NCBI GenBank assembly: GCA_946527725.1
Contig: CAMMYM010000004.1
Span: 1-47,549 of the forward strand
Direction of reading: 5' to 3'
Source of the DNA: an uncultured Clostridia bacterium
GTDB taxonomy: Bacteria > Bacillota > Clostridia > Christensenellales > Aristaeellaceae
Length of the DNA stretch: 47,549 nucleotides
Part shown: positions 7,377-15,019 of the stretch, one piece after another
How the letters are laid out: each line of letters begins with the position of its first letter
Numbering within the stretch: position 1 is the stretch's first letter
The notes under the pieces: generated by a model
What the model was told of the DNA's origin: nothing
Database searches by the model: none
Seen by the model: the letters and a program-made list of their open reading frames with translations, nothing else
Program-made: the position numbers and the translations under genes

Positions 7377-8672
7377 TTATCTGAATTCTTTCTCGCCGGC
7401 AATCAGGTCTTCCAGCCTGAAAACAAGGTTGCCGTCCTTCACTTCGTAAGCCAGGGGGATAGGATTGCATCCGCCTTTGAATCCGATCGTATTGATGTTC
7501 ATAACGACGTCGCAGCGTTTGCATACAATCTGCCCGTTCCGTTCGTAGTAACCGGCATTCCCGCATACTTCACAGGCGTCCAGCCCCACGCCGTAGCTGG
7601 CTGAATTCGGCTTTTTCACCACAATCCAGCGCACCTCGATGTTCTTCTCCGTCCTGTACTCAAAACGGTGCAGGTGCCCGTCGTTCACCGCTTCGGAGGC
7701 TACCAGGATCACGCCGGCGTCCCGGTCCACCGTGTAGCTTTCCGGGGCTGACAGCTCCACCTGCCTGGTATCGTTTGTTTTGACCGTCGTCAGGATCAGG
7801 GTAACCAGCAGGAGGCAGGCCAGTGTCCCGGCGGCTGTCCTCCGCCATCGGCGGTTCCGCGCCTTCAGTTTGCGCAGCTGGGCAGGATTGTCGTATTTTT
7901 CCCGGAGGATTGTTCCCTGCCGCCAGAAAAACACAGCCAGGAGGACAGCCAGCCCGGCAGCCAGCCAGAGGAAGAGCATCGCATGGTTGGCGGTGAACAT
8001 CATCCAGTTCCCGATCCAGCCGTAAGCTTCGTCGCTGTATTTTACGGGCCACTTCAGCCACTTTGCCCGGTTGACCCAGGGCACAAAGAAGCGCCCGAAG
8101 CAATAGGCGGCAAAAATCCAGAGATTGGCCTGCAGGATCGCGGGGATCCATGCATACGGCTTTATTTCCAGCGCACAGCGCGAAAGCAGGCGCGAATAGA
8201 CGAAAAGCAGCACCAGCGCGCCCAGCCAGCCGGCCATGCGCACCAGGTAATAGGATGAGAGGTATCCCTGTCCCATGGTATTGAAGCTGAACGGGTACAG
8301 CATCACGCCGGGCAGCGCGTAAAAAACGAGGACAGCGGACAGCAGCGAACCGGCAATGCACAGCATTGTACTGCCGGCGTTTGATGCCCGGTTTTCTTTC
8401 CGGCCGAAGCAGGCGGCCAGGACGGTAAACAGGGCCGTCAGAGTGATCACAACCGCATAGATATAATGATTCCAGTGGCTGGATATAATCAGCTTCGTCG
8501 TATATTTCACAACGGCGAGGGCTGCAGAGCCAAGTACGCCTGCACAAAGCCCCGCGCTGTGGATCAGGCGTCCTTTACGCCCGGCGGTACGGGAAAGCAT
8601 CGTATGCATCAGCGCCGCATACGTAACTGCAAGGAAAAGATCCTGGACAACCATCCAAAGATACTTGAACAC
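7377..8672 (-). CDS. DUF2318 membrane protein with paired CxxC motifs
   Basis: A 431-residue protein with about seven or eight membrane helices in residues 5-297 and a C-terminal soluble domain (300-431). The C-terminal domain is the DUF2318 signature: C367-x-x-C370, C384-x-x-C387 and C402 within GGCNPIPL. The cysteines are suited to a metal or Fe-S site. The domain should lie outside the membrane. DUF2318 proteins accompany FTR1/P19 systems in other bacteria, where a redox or iron-relay role has been proposed; that role is inference. It starts at GTG 8672, with GGAGG 7 bases upstream. It sits between P19 and the FtsX permeases and would be a natural electron or metal partner for the FMN domain. 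Confidence 0.87.
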   Translation of the reverse strand: MFKYLWMVVQDLFLAVTYAALMHTMLSRTAGRKGRLIHSAGLCAGVLGSAALAVVKYTTKLIISSHWNHYIYAVVITLTALFTVLAACFGRKENRASNAGSTMLCIAGSLLSAVLVFYALPGVMLYPFSFNTMGQGYLSSYYLVRMAGWLGALVLLFVYSRLLSRCALEIKPYAWIPAILQANLWIFAAYCFGRFFVPWVNRAKWLKWPVKYSDEAYGWIGNWMMFTANHAMLFLWLAAGLAVLLAVFFWRQGTILREKYDNPAQLRKLKARNRRWRRTAAGTLACLLLVTLILTTVKTNDTRQVELSAPESYTVDRDAGVILVASEAVNDGHLHRFEYRTEKNIEVRWIVVKKPNSASYGVGLDACEVCGNAGYYERNGQIVCKRCDVVMNINTIGFKGGCNPIPLAYEVKDGNLVFRLEDLIAGEKEFR

Positions 8673-8714
8673 AGCAAGACCTCCGAATAATACAGATCAT
8701 AAACATGCCAAATG

Positions 8715-8774
8715 CCGGCGCTTCATCAACGCGGGCACCGGAAGGTGCCCGCGCCCCCGCAGATGAAGCGCCGG
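8715..8774 (-). repeat. Long nested stem-loop between P19 and DUF2318 genes
   Basis: Outer arms CCGGCGCTTCATC (8715-8727) and GATGAAGCGCCGG (8762-8774) are perfect 13-bp complements. Inside them are CGCGGGCACC (8730-8739) and GGTGCCCGCG (8744-8753), a perfect 10-bp stem with a GGAA loop (TTCC in the mRNA). No T-run follows on the minus strand, so it is not a canonical terminator; it could be an attenuator or an mRNA stabiliser that sets the P19 level above the downstream genes. Confidence 0.8.
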
Positions 8775-8806
8775 TATAAAAGGAGTTCCTTGGCAGGCCG
8801 GGCAGA

Positions 8807-9361
8807 TTACCACTCTTTGACAAATTTCCAGCCGGTCCAGGTAGCGGTCAGCGGTTCAGTCCAGAAGCCGTCCTTCGCTTCGACGCCGGTTTCCGCATCC
8901 ACGTGGAGCAGGTAGCCGTTCTCAGCCGGGCTCTTGATATACAGGGTGATGGTGTATTCGCCCTCGGGCAGCGGGATGTTGTTTCCGTAGTGGGGACCGT
9001 CGGATGCGGCCATGGGCATCATGGAACCGGAATAAACTTCTTTGCCTTCCAGGTCCTTGATCACGAAATCGATGCTGAGGTAGGGTACCCAGCCATCCAC
9101 CGGGAAGCCGTAGGGATTCTCATTGGCGGTCAGGTCCACTTCAATATGCAGGTCAGAGCCTTCCTTGGGGGTCGCGTTCTCAGCGGGAGCCATATCCACC
9201 GGCTGGAAGTAAACCATGGCCATGGTCATGAAGCCGACTTCCTGTTCGCCTTCAACACCCAGTTCATATTCATCAAAACCAGCTTCCTCTTCCGCCAGGG
9301 AAACAGCGGAAACAGCAAAGAGCATCATTGCAGCAAGCAGCAGGGCAACCAACTTTTTCAT
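8807..9361 (-). CDS. P19/Tpd family extracytoplasmic iron-transport protein
   Basis: A 184-residue secreted protein: signal peptide 1-23 (MKK, hydrophobic core, cleavage after SLA), then a P19/Tpd immunoglobulin-like domain. Family hallmarks are YFQPVDM (51-57), the H72-x-E74 strand, WVPYLSI (91-97), SGSMMPMAASDGPHYGNNI (111-129) and H153. H72, M117, H124 and H153 fall where Campylobacter P19 binds copper, with E74 and D121 nearby. P19 is a dimeric copper-dependent iron-binding protein that works with FTR1. Cleavage is by signal peptidase I with no lipobox, so in a monoderm cell it would be released or held at the surface by partners. Start ATG 9361 has AAGGAGG upstream. It follows the FTR1 gene after 97 bases. 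Confidence 0.92.
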   Translation of the reverse strand: MKKLVALLLAAMMLFAVSAVSLAEEEAGFDEYELGVEGEQEVGFMTMAMVYFQPVDMAPAENATPKEGSDLHIEVDLTANENPYGFPVDGWVPYLSIDFVIKDLEGKEVYSGSMMPMAASDGPHYGNNIPLPEGEYTITLYIKSPAENGYLLHVDAETGVEAKDGFWTEPLTATWTGWKFVKEW

Positions 9362-9417
9362 TTCGGGGTTCCTCCTTACTCAGGTTCATTGTATATCCGT
9401 CGCGTCATGTGCGGGGT

Positions 9418-9437
9418 ACAGGCTCCTTCGGGCCTGT
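9418..9437 (-). repeat. Intercistronic hairpin between FTR1 and P19 genes
   Basis: ACAGGC (9418-9423) pairs with GCCTGT (9432-9437), and the loop can extend the stem by a CC/GG step around TTC. No T-run follows on the minus strand. It may adjust relative expression of FTR1 and P19. Confidence 0.5.
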
Positions 9438-9458
9438 GGTTTACATGCCGCGTGGGTA

Positions 9459-11210
9459 TCAGGATTGGGCGGACTGCGCCTTCAGGGCGTTTATTTTCCC
9501 GCGGTAATGGGCAATCATGAATGTGACCAGCAGGATAACTGCCAGGATCAGCTGGGGTACAAGCGTTTCCAGCCACGGATAGATGCCGAAGATCTGGATT
9601 ACGTCGTTTTCCGGGATTCCCGGCACGCGAAGCGCAAGGTCAAAAGCGTTCCCTTCCGCCAGTTCCTTGATGCCGCTTCCGAGGAAGCTGACGCACATGA
9701 TTGCCATCAGGATGGACGTGGCGGTGAAGAAAACCTTGATCGGCAGCTTGACGGACAGTTTCGTAATCGCCAGGTATACGAAGACAAGCAGGACGCATCC
9801 CGCGCCGAAACCCGCCCAGACCATGCCGGGATTTCCTTCATTGAGCATCGGCTGGTAAAAGAGCACCACCTCGGCGCCTTCCCTGAATACGCTCAGGAAA
9901 GCCGTAAAAGCGAGAGCAAAAGCGCTCCCCTGTTCCACCGAAGACTGGACTTTCCCGTCGATAAAGCGGCTCCAGCTGGCAGCCTCGGCTTTGGAAATCA
10001 TCCAGTTGCTGACGTAGAAAAGCACGCAGACGGCAATCAGCGCGGTGATTCCTTCAATGATTTCCTGCGCAATCCCGGCTCCGGTGAATGCCTGTTTTGC
10101 CCAGGCCAGGACCGCGGCTGCCGCGAAGCTGGCCGCGATGCCGGCAACCGCCCCGATATAGACATTTTTCACACTGCGGCTGTTCCCGCTCTTGACCAGG
10201 TAAGCGATAATCGCTGCAATCACGAGGATCGCCTCCAGGCCTTCGCGGACGATAATGCCGAAAGCGCCCAGGAAGGTCAGCAGCTTCGGATCGCCCGGTT
10301 TTTCCTCCGCGGCTTCATCCGCCGCCGCAGCGTCCGCGCTTTTGCCCGCCTCCGCTTCCTTCGCCTGCGCATTTTTGGTGTCAATGGCTTTGGCGTACTT
10401 CAGGATATTGTTCTTTGCTTTATCCGTCGTGGTGCGGTATTTGTTTTTCTGGTATTTTTCGCTTCCTGACGCAACCAGGCTGCGGAGATCGGAAAACCCT
10501 TTCTCCATGGACTGCCTTTCCCGGATGGAAAGGTCGGTATAGATGGTGTGGTCCAGTCCGGATTCTTCATATACAGAATAATAGGCCGTGTTCAGGTTGT
10601 CCGCCGCGGCGTCAAAATCCTTGTCAAGGTAAGCCAGGTATGCCGTATCCAGCAGTTCCTTGGTCAGCGTCGCCGCTTCATACCAGTTCGCATACTTCGA
10701 CGCAGCGTTGGGATCGGCTGAATATTCCGCGTACGGGTCAGCCTGCACCCGTTCGCCGCGCAGGTAGAATTTGGTTTCGCTTTGCACGCCGCCCTGCATG
10801 GCCGCCAGCTTGTTCCCGTCTTCGCGGATCATCGCCTTGAGCTTGGCCAGCGCGCTGCGGACAGATACTTTTGTTTCTGCCGTTTCGTTTTCCTTTTTCA
10901 CAGCAGCCTTGCATGCGGAAAACTGCATTTCAACAGCGTTCTTGCGGTTCCCGCTGATATAGCTCATCGTCTGCCGTTCAAAGCCCGTCGTCTCATAAAC
11001 CCGGAAATATGCGTTGCTGACATTGTCGTAGGCAGCTGCGGAATCCCCGTCAAGGTATGATTCAAAAGCAGCGTCCAGGAATTTGTCGATCTTATCCGCC
11101 GCGTCGGCCCAGCGTGTGGAAACGGCTCCTTCGCCGAATCCGGCCTGCGGGAAAGCAACCAGGATCACGGCCAGGATACATATTACGCTCAGGAAAACCT
11201 TCTTCTGCAT
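9459..11210 (-). CDS. FTR1-family high-affinity iron permease with duplicated extracytoplasmic domain
   Basis: A 583-residue protein: signal or first helix (4-24), an extracytoplasmic region (25-305), then the FTR1 membrane domain with seven helices (about 310-570). Both iron-permeation motifs are present, R322-E-G-L-E326 and R443-E-G-A-E447. The extracytoplasmic region is an internal duplication: residues about 38-102 and 180-245 align (LDAAFESYLDGD with LDTAYLAYLDKD; NAYFRVYETTG with TAYYSVYEESG). A lysine/alanine-rich linker (about 258-305) joins it to the membrane part. The ATG at 11210 with GGAGGA upstream is preferred over a GTG at 11231. It is the first gene of the operon, with a DtxR-type operator at its promoter. 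FTR1 normally needs a partner that oxidises or presents iron; here P19 and the redox proteins follow. Confidence 0.93.
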   Translation of the reverse strand: MQKKVFLSVICILAVILVAFPQAGFGEGAVSTRWADAADKIDKFLDAAFESYLDGDSAAAYDNVSNAYFRVYETTGFERQTMSYISGNRKNAVEMQFSACKAAVKKENETAETKVSVRSALAKLKAMIREDGNKLAAMQGGVQSETKFYLRGERVQADPYAEYSADPNAASKYANWYEAATLTKELLDTAYLAYLDKDFDAAADNLNTAYYSVYEESGLDHTIYTDLSIRERQSMEKGFSDLRSLVASGSEKYQKNKYRTTTDKAKNNILKYAKAIDTKNAQAKEAEAGKSADAAAADEAAEEKPGDPKLLTFLGAFGIIVREGLEAILVIAAIIAYLVKSGNSRSVKNVYIGAVAGIAASFAAAAVLAWAKQAFTGAGIAQEIIEGITALIAVCVLFYVSNWMISKAEAASWSRFIDGKVQSSVEQGSAFALAFTAFLSVFREGAEVVLFYQPMLNEGNPGMVWAGFGAGCVLLVFVYLAITKLSVKLPIKVFFTATSILMAIMCVSFLGSGIKELAEGNAFDLALRVPGIPENDVIQIFGIYPWLETLVPQLILAVILLVTFMIAHYRGKINALKAQSAQS

Positions 11211-11240
11211 GCCCTTATTTCCTCCGTTCACGCATACATT

Positions 11241-11256
11241 GTTAGATGTTCCTAAC
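11241..11256 (-). promoter_or_regulatory. Putative DtxR-type operator of the FTR1 operon
   Basis: Perfect inverted repeat GTTAG-N6-CTAAC. It lies just downstream of the predicted start of transcription (near 11259), about +3 to +18, a position where a bound repressor would block initiation or clearance. It is the best-conserved of the four copies in this window. Confidence 0.65.
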
Positions 11257-11265
11257 TCGTGTAGA

Positions 11266-11274
11266 ATCTTAGCA
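11266..11274 (-). promoter_or_regulatory. Extended -10 promoter of the FTR1 operon
   Basis: On the minus strand the sequence reads TGCTAAGAT, an extended -10 (TG-N-TAAGAT). I find no good -35 box at 16-18 bases, as expected for extended -10 promoters. The nine-gene operon begins downstream at 11210. Confidence 0.5.
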
Positions 11275-11378
11275 CATGTTTTCGGATTCTGTTATCCTGA
11301 TATTGACTTGTTGATAATAAAACGTTTGTCTGATATCGACCTTTTGCTTTTTCATGCGGTGAAAGAATGGAAAAGTCA

Positions 11379-11394
11379 GTTAGTTTGTGCTAAT
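11379..11394 (+). promoter_or_regulatory. Putative DtxR-type operator 1 of the AraC-ABC operon
   Basis: GTTAG-N6-CTAAT, one mismatch from the perfect repeat. It overlaps the extended -10 box TGCTAATAT at 11388-11396. The second copy lies 27 bases downstream. Confidence 0.55.
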
Positions 11395-11396
11395 AT
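11388..11396 (+). promoter_or_regulatory. Extended -10 promoter of the AraC-ABC operon
   Basis: TGCTAATAT, an extended -10, with a weak -35 TGGAAA at 11368-11373 (17-base spacer). It is divergent from the FTR1 promoter and would start transcription near 11403, just ahead of operator 2. Confidence 0.55.
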
Positions 11397-11405
11397 ACGA
11401 AACGG

Positions 11406-11421
11406 GTTAGAGATTGCTAAT
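11406..11421 (+). promoter_or_regulatory. Putative DtxR-type operator 2 of the AraC-ABC operon
   Basis: GTTAG-N6-CTAAT, the same element again, at about +3 to +18 from the predicted transcription start. That is the same placement as the operators of the FTR1 operon and of the repressor gene. Confidence 0.55.
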
Positions 11422-11451
11422 CGCAACGCAGTCAACAGGAGGCGATCCGAT

Positions 11452-11856
11452 ATGGAAAGCAGGCCGATCCAGCCGCGTCCATTCCCTGAAGCAGAAAAGC
11501 AGAAGTCCGGGGGAGATACCCTCGCCCAGGCAGCTGCCGGATACATCGAGGCGCATTATAAAGAGAAGTTTTCCCTGCAGAAAATGGCGGACAGCCTGTA
11601 TGTAAACGGAAGCTACCTGCTGCGGGTGTTCAGGAAGCATAAGGGCTGCACGCCCCTTGTGTACCACAACCGCATCCGCTGTGAGCGGGCAAAGGAATTG
11701 CTTGCCCAGACCGGCGAGGAAATCTCGGAAATCGGGGAAATGGTCGGCTTTGTCTCGTCAGCCCATTTTTCCCATGTATTCAGGAAAACCGAAGGCTGCA
11801 CGCCTACCGAATACCGGATCAGGCACCGGGTATATTGGGAAAGGAAAGGATTATAA
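11452..11856 (+). CDS. Small AraC-family regulator (DNA-binding domain only)
   Basis: A 134-residue protein that is little more than the AraC/XylS DNA-binding domain: two helix-turn-helix motifs, the first around QKMADSLYVNGSYLLRVFRKH and the second around ISEIGEMVGFVSSAHFSHVFRKTEGCTPTEYR. The N-terminal 30 residues are polar and lack a cupin-like sensor domain, so the signal, if any, is not a sugar bound in the usual pocket. ATG 11452 has AGGAGG 9 bases upstream; an ATG further upstream in the same frame would run through the promoter and operators. It leads a plus-strand operon with an ABC ATPase and FtsX permease and has two iron-type operators over its promoter. Likely role: local activator of that transporter. 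Confidence 0.82.
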   Translation: MESRPIQPRPFPEAEKQKSGGDTLAQAAAGYIEAHYKEKFSLQKMADSLYVNGSYLLRVFRKHKGCTPLVYHNRIRCERAKELLAQTGEEISEIGEMVGFVSSAHFSHVFRKTEGCTPTEYRIRHRVYWERKGL

Positions 11857-11916
11857 CCAGCGATCCCGGCCAGGCAGTTTTCTCCTGCCGGCGCTGAACA
11901 AAGGAGTAAAGACAGT

Positions 11917-12618
11917 ATGGCAATTGTGGAATTCAAAGATGTCTCCAGGGTTTACCGGAACGGCGACCATGAGCAGCGCGCACTGGATCATGTGAACCTG
12001 AGCCTGGAGGAAGGCAGGTTTATCGTCGTCCTGGGCCCAAGCGGCGCCGGGAAAAGCACGCTCCTCAACATGCTCGGCGGGCTCGACAGCCCTACGGAGG
12101 GCACGATTACCGTCAACGGAAAGGATATTTCAAAGCTGACACCGAACGAGCTTGCCGAATACCGTGCGGCCACCGTAGGCTTCGTTTTCCAGAGCTATAA
12201 CCTGATTCCGACCCTTACCGTCATTGAGAATGTCGCCCTTGTGAAAGAAATCGCGCCGAACCCCCTCAGCAGCCACGAAATGCTGAAAGCCGTCGGCCTG
12301 GAAGACCATATCCACCAGTTCCCGTCGGAGCTCTCCGGCGGTGAACAGCAGCGCGTTTCCATTGCCCGTGCGCTGGCAAAGAATCCGCATATCCTGCTGT
12401 GTGACGAACCGACCGGCGCGCTGGATTCCGAAACCGGCGTCATGGTGCTGAAGCTGCTGCTTTCCATGGCGCGGGATATGGGGAAGACCATCATTATCGT
12501 GACACATAACCAGAACATCGCAAAAATGGCCGATGTCGTGATCCGGGTCAAGAACGGAAGGATCAGGTCCTGTGAAGAGCAGGCTGCCCCCCTGTCTGTG
12601 GAAGAGGTGGACTGGTGA
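11917..12618 (+). CDS. ABC transporter ATP-binding protein, LolD/MacB type
   Basis: A 233-residue ATPase with Walker A GPSGAGKST, Q-loop FQSYNLI, signature LSGGEQQR, Walker B LLCDEP, D-loop GALD and the switch H in THN. It belongs with FtsX-type permeases, and its stop codon overlaps the start of one (TGATG at 12616-12620). ATG 11917 has AAAGGAG upstream; 60 bases separate it from the AraC gene. The AraC gene upstream and the shared operators point to metal-responsive control. This ATPase is a third one in the region, distinct from the two in the minus-strand iron operon. Confidence 0.92.
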   Translation: MAIVEFKDVSRVYRNGDHEQRALDHVNLSLEEGRFIVVLGPSGAGKSTLLNMLGGLDSPTEGTITVNGKDISKLTPNELAEYRAATVGFVFQSYNLIPTLTVIENVALVKEIAPNPLSSHEMLKAVGLEDHIHQFPSELSGGEQQRVSIARALAKNPHILLCDEPTGALDSETGVMVLKLLLSMARDMGKTIIIVTHNQNIAKMADVVIRVKNGRIRSCEEQAAPLSVEEVDW

Positions 12619-14912
12619 TGCTGCTGAGAAAACTGTTCAGGACGCTGTGGAAATACAAGGCGCAGTTCATTTCCATGGTCATCATGGTCGCGCTGGGAAT
12701 CGGCGTTTTCCTGGGATTCAACGTGGAATGGTATTCCCTGGAAATCAACACCAAAGAGGTTTACGACGCGACCGGGTTCGCGGATTACCGGATTTACAGC
12801 GACAAAGGCTTCAGCCCAGAGGACCTGGATGCGGTGAAGGGAATCGCCGGCGTGGAAGATGCAACCCGTTTCCTGTCCCTGGATGTCTCGGTAAAGGACA
12901 GTTCCGATACGCTGGCGCTGACCGTCAGCGAGAATATGGCCGTATCCGGTGTGCTGGTCACTGCGGGCGAACCATACAGCGCAGAAGATCCGGACGGTTT
13001 CTGGCTGTCGGATTCCTACGCGAAAGCCAACGGAATCTCCCTGGGGGATCCGCTGACGCTGTCTTATCAGGCGATCACGGTAAGCGGTACGGTCAAAGGG
13101 CTGGTCAAGTCCGGCGAATACCTGATCTGCCTGCCGGATACGAACCAGATGATGCCGGATTATGATACTTACGGCTTCGTCTATATTTCCCCCGCCATGC
13201 TGGACCGTTCCGTTCCGGCACTGTACAAAATGATGGTCGGGTCCCTGTACCATCAGATCAACGTGAAATCCTCCCTGGACAAGCCGGCTTTTGTTGCGGC
13301 GGCGGACAAGGCCCTCGGAAGCACGCGCCTGGTCCTTTCGAAGGGCGAAACCGTTTCCTGGGCTGAAGCGCAGGGCGAGGTAAATGAAGGAAAAACCATG
13401 GCATCCATCCTGCCGGTGCTGTTCCTGGCCATTGCGATCCTGACCATGGTGACCACCATGCACCGCATCTGTGCCAGCGAAAAGACGCAGATCGGCACCT
13501 TCAAGGCACTGGGATTCAAGGACCGGCGGATCCTGGTCCATTATTCCGCCTATGCGCTGATCATCGGCCTGCTGGGCGCGCTCCTTGGGATTGCTGTAGG
13601 TTACGGACTCGGATGGTTCATTATGAACCCGGACGGAGCGATGGCGACCTATATCGATGTACCCTCCTGGAAGCTGTACGCCCCTGCTTTTACATGGGTT
13701 GTGATTGCAGGCATCATCGCTTTCCTGACGCTGATCGGCTTCCTGTCTGTGCGGAAGATGCTGCAGGGTACGGCAGCCGATGCGCTGCGTCCTTATTCCC
13801 CGAAGCGCATGAAGCATTTGCGGTTTGAAGAGACAAAACGGTTTAAGCGGCTCGGTTTCGGGACCAAATGGAACCTGCGCGACTGTGTCCGGCATAAATC
13901 CCGGAGCCTGATGACGCTCTTCGGGATTATCGGCTGCATGGTCCTGCTTGTCGGCGGCATCGGCATGAAGGATACGATGGATGCGTTCCTGGATGTGTTT
14001 TTTGAGAAGGCGATCAACTATGCCACCCGGGTGAACCTGGATGAGAAGAACATGACCCTGGAGGAAGGGAAAGCGCTGGCTTCCTCCCTTGACGGGGACT
14101 GGGCGGCCTCCCGGGCTGTCCAGATCGGCGACAAAGGGTACACCCTGGAGATTTATGCCATTACCCATGACAAAGTCCGGTTCGCGGATACGGAGATGAA
14201 GATCATCCCGCTGTCGGATGAAGGTGCGTATATCTGCTCCAGGATCGCAAGGGATTTCCGCCTGAAAGCCGGGGATGAGCTGTCCTTTACCCCCTATGAC
14301 GGCAATGAATCCTATACGGTTCCCGTGGCCGGTGTGCTGGATTCCATGACGGAAGGGATTTTCATGACGGATGCCTTTGCGGACAGGATCGGCCTTACCT
14401 ATAAGGTATCTTCCGTGTTCACGGACGCGGCGGAAATCCCGGACGATCCGCACATCCTGAACAGGCAGAGCAAGCAGTCGATCATGGATTCCTTTGACAT
14501 ATTCATGGACCTGATGAATAAGATGATCTGGCTGCTGGTGATCGCCGCGGTCATCCTGGGCATCGTGGTCCTGTACAACCTGGGGATCATGAGCTATACG
14601 GAGCGTTACCGGGAAATGGCCACCCTGAAGGTCGTCGGTTTCAGGGATTCCAAAATCGGCAGGCTCCTGATCAGCCAGAACCTGTGGCTGACCGTGCTCG
14701 GGATCCTGATCGGCATCCCGGCCGGCGTCGGCATCCTCCGGTACCTGCTGGACGCGCTGGCTTCCGAGTACGAACTGAAACTGGTGCTCGGCCTGCCCAC
14801 CTGGCTGGTCAGCATCCTGCTGACCTTCGGCGTTTCCCTCCTCGTGGGGCTGATGGTAGCCCGCAAAAACCGGCATATCGACATGGTGGCGGCGCTCAAG
14901 ACATCTGAATGA
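12618..14912 (+). CDS. Large FtsX-like ABC permease (two FtsX domains)
   Basis: A 764-residue permease with the duplicated layout of LolC/BceB-like exporters: an N-terminal helix (about 13-33), an extracytoplasmic domain, three helices with the first FtsX domain (about 260-380; QIGTFKALGFKDRR), a fifth helix (about 430-450), a second extracytoplasmic domain (about 455-620), and three final helices with the second FtsX domain (EMATLKVVGFRDSKI). No FMN motif is present. I start it at ATG 12618 (GTG 12615 is possible), overlapping the stop of the ATPase. Substrate unknown. In Bacillota such pairs often export peptides or lipids, but the iron-type operators suggest involvement in metal stress or siderophore/haem handling; this is inference. 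Confidence 0.88.
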   Translation: MLLRKLFRTLWKYKAQFISMVIMVALGIGVFLGFNVEWYSLEINTKEVYDATGFADYRIYSDKGFSPEDLDAVKGIAGVEDATRFLSLDVSVKDSSDTLALTVSENMAVSGVLVTAGEPYSAEDPDGFWLSDSYAKANGISLGDPLTLSYQAITVSGTVKGLVKSGEYLICLPDTNQMMPDYDTYGFVYISPAMLDRSVPALYKMMVGSLYHQINVKSSLDKPAFVAAADKALGSTRLVLSKGETVSWAEAQGEVNEGKTMASILPVLFLAIAILTMVTTMHRICASEKTQIGTFKALGFKDRRILVHYSAYALIIGLLGALLGIAVGYGLGWFIMNPDGAMATYIDVPSWKLYAPAFTWVVIAGIIAFLTLIGFLSVRKMLQGTAADALRPYSPKRMKHLRFEETKRFKRLGFGTKWNLRDCVRHKSRSLMTLFGIIGCMVLLVGGIGMKDTMDAFLDVFFEKAINYATRVNLDEKNMTLEEGKALASSLDGDWAASRAVQIGDKGYTLEIYAITHDKVRFADTEMKIIPLSDEGAYICSRIARDFRLKAGDELSFTPYDGNESYTVPVAGVLDSMTEGIFMTDAFADRIGLTYKVSSVFTDAAEIPDDPHILNRQSKQSIMDSFDIFMDLMNKMIWLLVIAAVILGIVVLYNLGIMSYTERYREMATLKVVGFRDSKIGRLLISQNLWLTVLGILIGIPAGVGILRYLLDALASEYELKLVLGLPTWLVSILLTFGVSLLVGLMVARKNRHIDMVAALKTSE

Positions 14913-14932
14913 GGTTACGGGGAACATTTGCC

Positions 14933-14999
14933 TTTCCAATCCCGTGCCCGCATGGTAGAATAGGCAAAAGATGTCCTGCCGCGGGGCCTTCCCCCGCGG
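14933..14999 (+). promoter_or_regulatory. Promoter and leader hairpin ahead of the pseudouridine synthase
   Basis: TTTCCA (14933-14938), 17-base spacer and TAGAAT (14956-14961) with an extended TG. A perfect 8-bp stem CCGCGGGG / CCCCGCGG follows at 14979-14999, between the promoter and the ribosome binding site GGAGGT (15005-15010). No T-run, so it is not a standard terminator for the upstream permease. Confidence 0.5.
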
Positions 15000-15019
15000 T
15001 GCCCGGAGGTGTCCTGCCG

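Noticed and set aside
11083-11451. Longer AraC reading frame with about 120 extra N-terminal residues
   Set aside because: The extension passes through the divergent promoters and three operators; AGGAGG precedes ATG 11452.
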